DNA from: Taudactylus pleione
Taxonomy: Eukaryota; Chordata; Amphibia; Anura; Myobatrachidae
Reading direction: 5' to 3'
Length of the DNA stretch: 64,000 bases
Assembly: GCA_031769625.1 (NCBI GenBank)
Contig: JAUIMM010000885.1
Location: 4,607,001 to 4,671,000, forward strand
Both the position numbers and the translations under genes were made by a program. Position 1 is the stretch's first letter, and every line of letters starts with the position of its first letter. Under the pieces are notes generated by a model that did no database searches, had not been told where the DNA came from, and saw only the letters and a list, made by a program, of their open reading frames with translations. Positions 63,561 through 64,000 of this stretch are shown one piece after another.

Positions 63561-64000
63561 CACAGTACAAAGTCGAGACCCCCTTACAGTTTATACTACA
63601 CAGTACAGAGCCCAGCCCCCCCCTATACACATTATACCACACAGTACAAAGCCCAGCCCCCCTTACACATTATACTACACAGTACAAAGCCCAGCCCAGC
63701 ACCCCCTTACACATTATACCACACAGTACAAAGCTCAGCCCCCCTTAGAACATTATACCACACAGTACAAAGCCCAGCACCCCCTTACACATTATACCAC
63801 CCAGTACAAAGCCCAGGTCCCCTTACACATTATACTACACAGTACAAAGCCCAGCCCCCCCCTATACACATTATAACACACAGTACAAAGTTGAGACCCC
63901 CTTACAGTTTATACTACACAGTACAAAGCCCAGCCCCCCCTATACACATTATACCACACAGTACAAAGCCCAGCCCCCCTTACACATTATGCCACACAGT

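Larger units (their letters stand above)
16590..64000 (+). repeat. 38-bp satellite array, more than 47 kb, running off the window
   Basis: Head-to-tail units are built from CACAGTACAAAG, then CCCAGCCCCCCTTACAC, then ATTATACCA or ATTATACTA. The typical length is 38 bp, giving about 1,200 units. Unit composition on this strand is A13 C16 G3 T6, with almost no CpG. Common variants add the pentamer GCCCA, change the C-tract length or use CCCATCCCAACCCC, AAATCCAGCGCCCC or TCGAGACCCCC. No forward-frame stop exists in the canonical unit, and three units read as 38 codons (HYTTQYKAQPPL, IIPHSTKPSPPY, LYHTVQSPAPL), which explains every long open frame here. The reverse strand has two TAA per unit. I see no gene, transposon or unique sequence inside. 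Confidence 0.98.

Noticed and set aside
16590..64000. CRISPR-like array of short direct repeats
   Set aside because: Units are contiguous with no unique spacers of regular length, there are no cas genes, and the context is a vertebrate genome.
16590..64000. Centromeric satellite with a CENP-B box
   Set aside because: The unit has almost no CpG and lacks the TTCG...CGGG pattern. A centromeric role is possible but not supported by sequence.

Overview
The window looks like non-genic DNA from a large, repeat-rich vertebrate genome, most likely a frog. That assignment is inference. It rests on the density and style of the transposon remnants: Harbinger-like and hAT-like MITEs with frog-type termini, an L2-like LINE tail, and MITEs carrying the arm GTTGCCCATAGCAACC. 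There is no prokaryotic signature such as an operon, ribosome binding site or compact gene order. I found no intact protein-coding gene, rRNA or tRNA.

Positions 1-16,590 are a mosaic of nested mobile elements and short tandem repeats in unclassified sequence. Recognisable parts are a CT-rich minisatellite (1-250); a weak candidate exon on the minus strand (264-408); three related elements that each carry a telomere-like GGTTAGGG/CCTAACCC minisatellite (860-1744, about 6650-7610, 12087-12533); a hAT-type element with a perfect 8-bp target duplication (2492-3159); three shorter hAT-like elements (8273-8625, 8936-9133, 12979-13314); a Harbinger-like MITE (3389-4240); and five copies of a foldback MITE family with ends like GGGCCTGATTCAGA (4402-4999, 5574-6102, 6786-7289, 9571-10120, 15246-15734). 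There are also smaller MITEs, possible solo LTRs, and a decayed LINE 3' end with its 3' tail (13529-14590). Insertions within insertions give a relative order of events at four places.

Positions from about 16,590 to the end of the window (64,000, continuing beyond it) are one head-to-tail satellite array of more than 47 kb. Its unit is about 38 bp, or roughly 1,200 units. The left edge shows degenerate units grading into homogeneous ones. The array has several higher-order levels: a CCA/CTA alternation between neighbouring units, a 561-bp block, a 6,982-bp block present as a direct tandem pair and again further right, and a 3,737-bp tandem duplication inside that third copy. The 38-bp unit has no stop codon in any forward frame, and 38 is not a multiple of 3. 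Three units therefore read as 38 codons, and open frames of up to 821 codons arise without any gene being present.

The most interesting signals are: (1) the foldback MITE family is a chain of about ten consecutive hairpins whose two arms change together between copies; (2) the nested higher-order structure of the 38-bp array and its degenerate edge; (3) a cluster of single-base indels at about 61.2-63.8 kb that looks like poorly polished assembly. Nothing here can be claimed as a new protein-based system.
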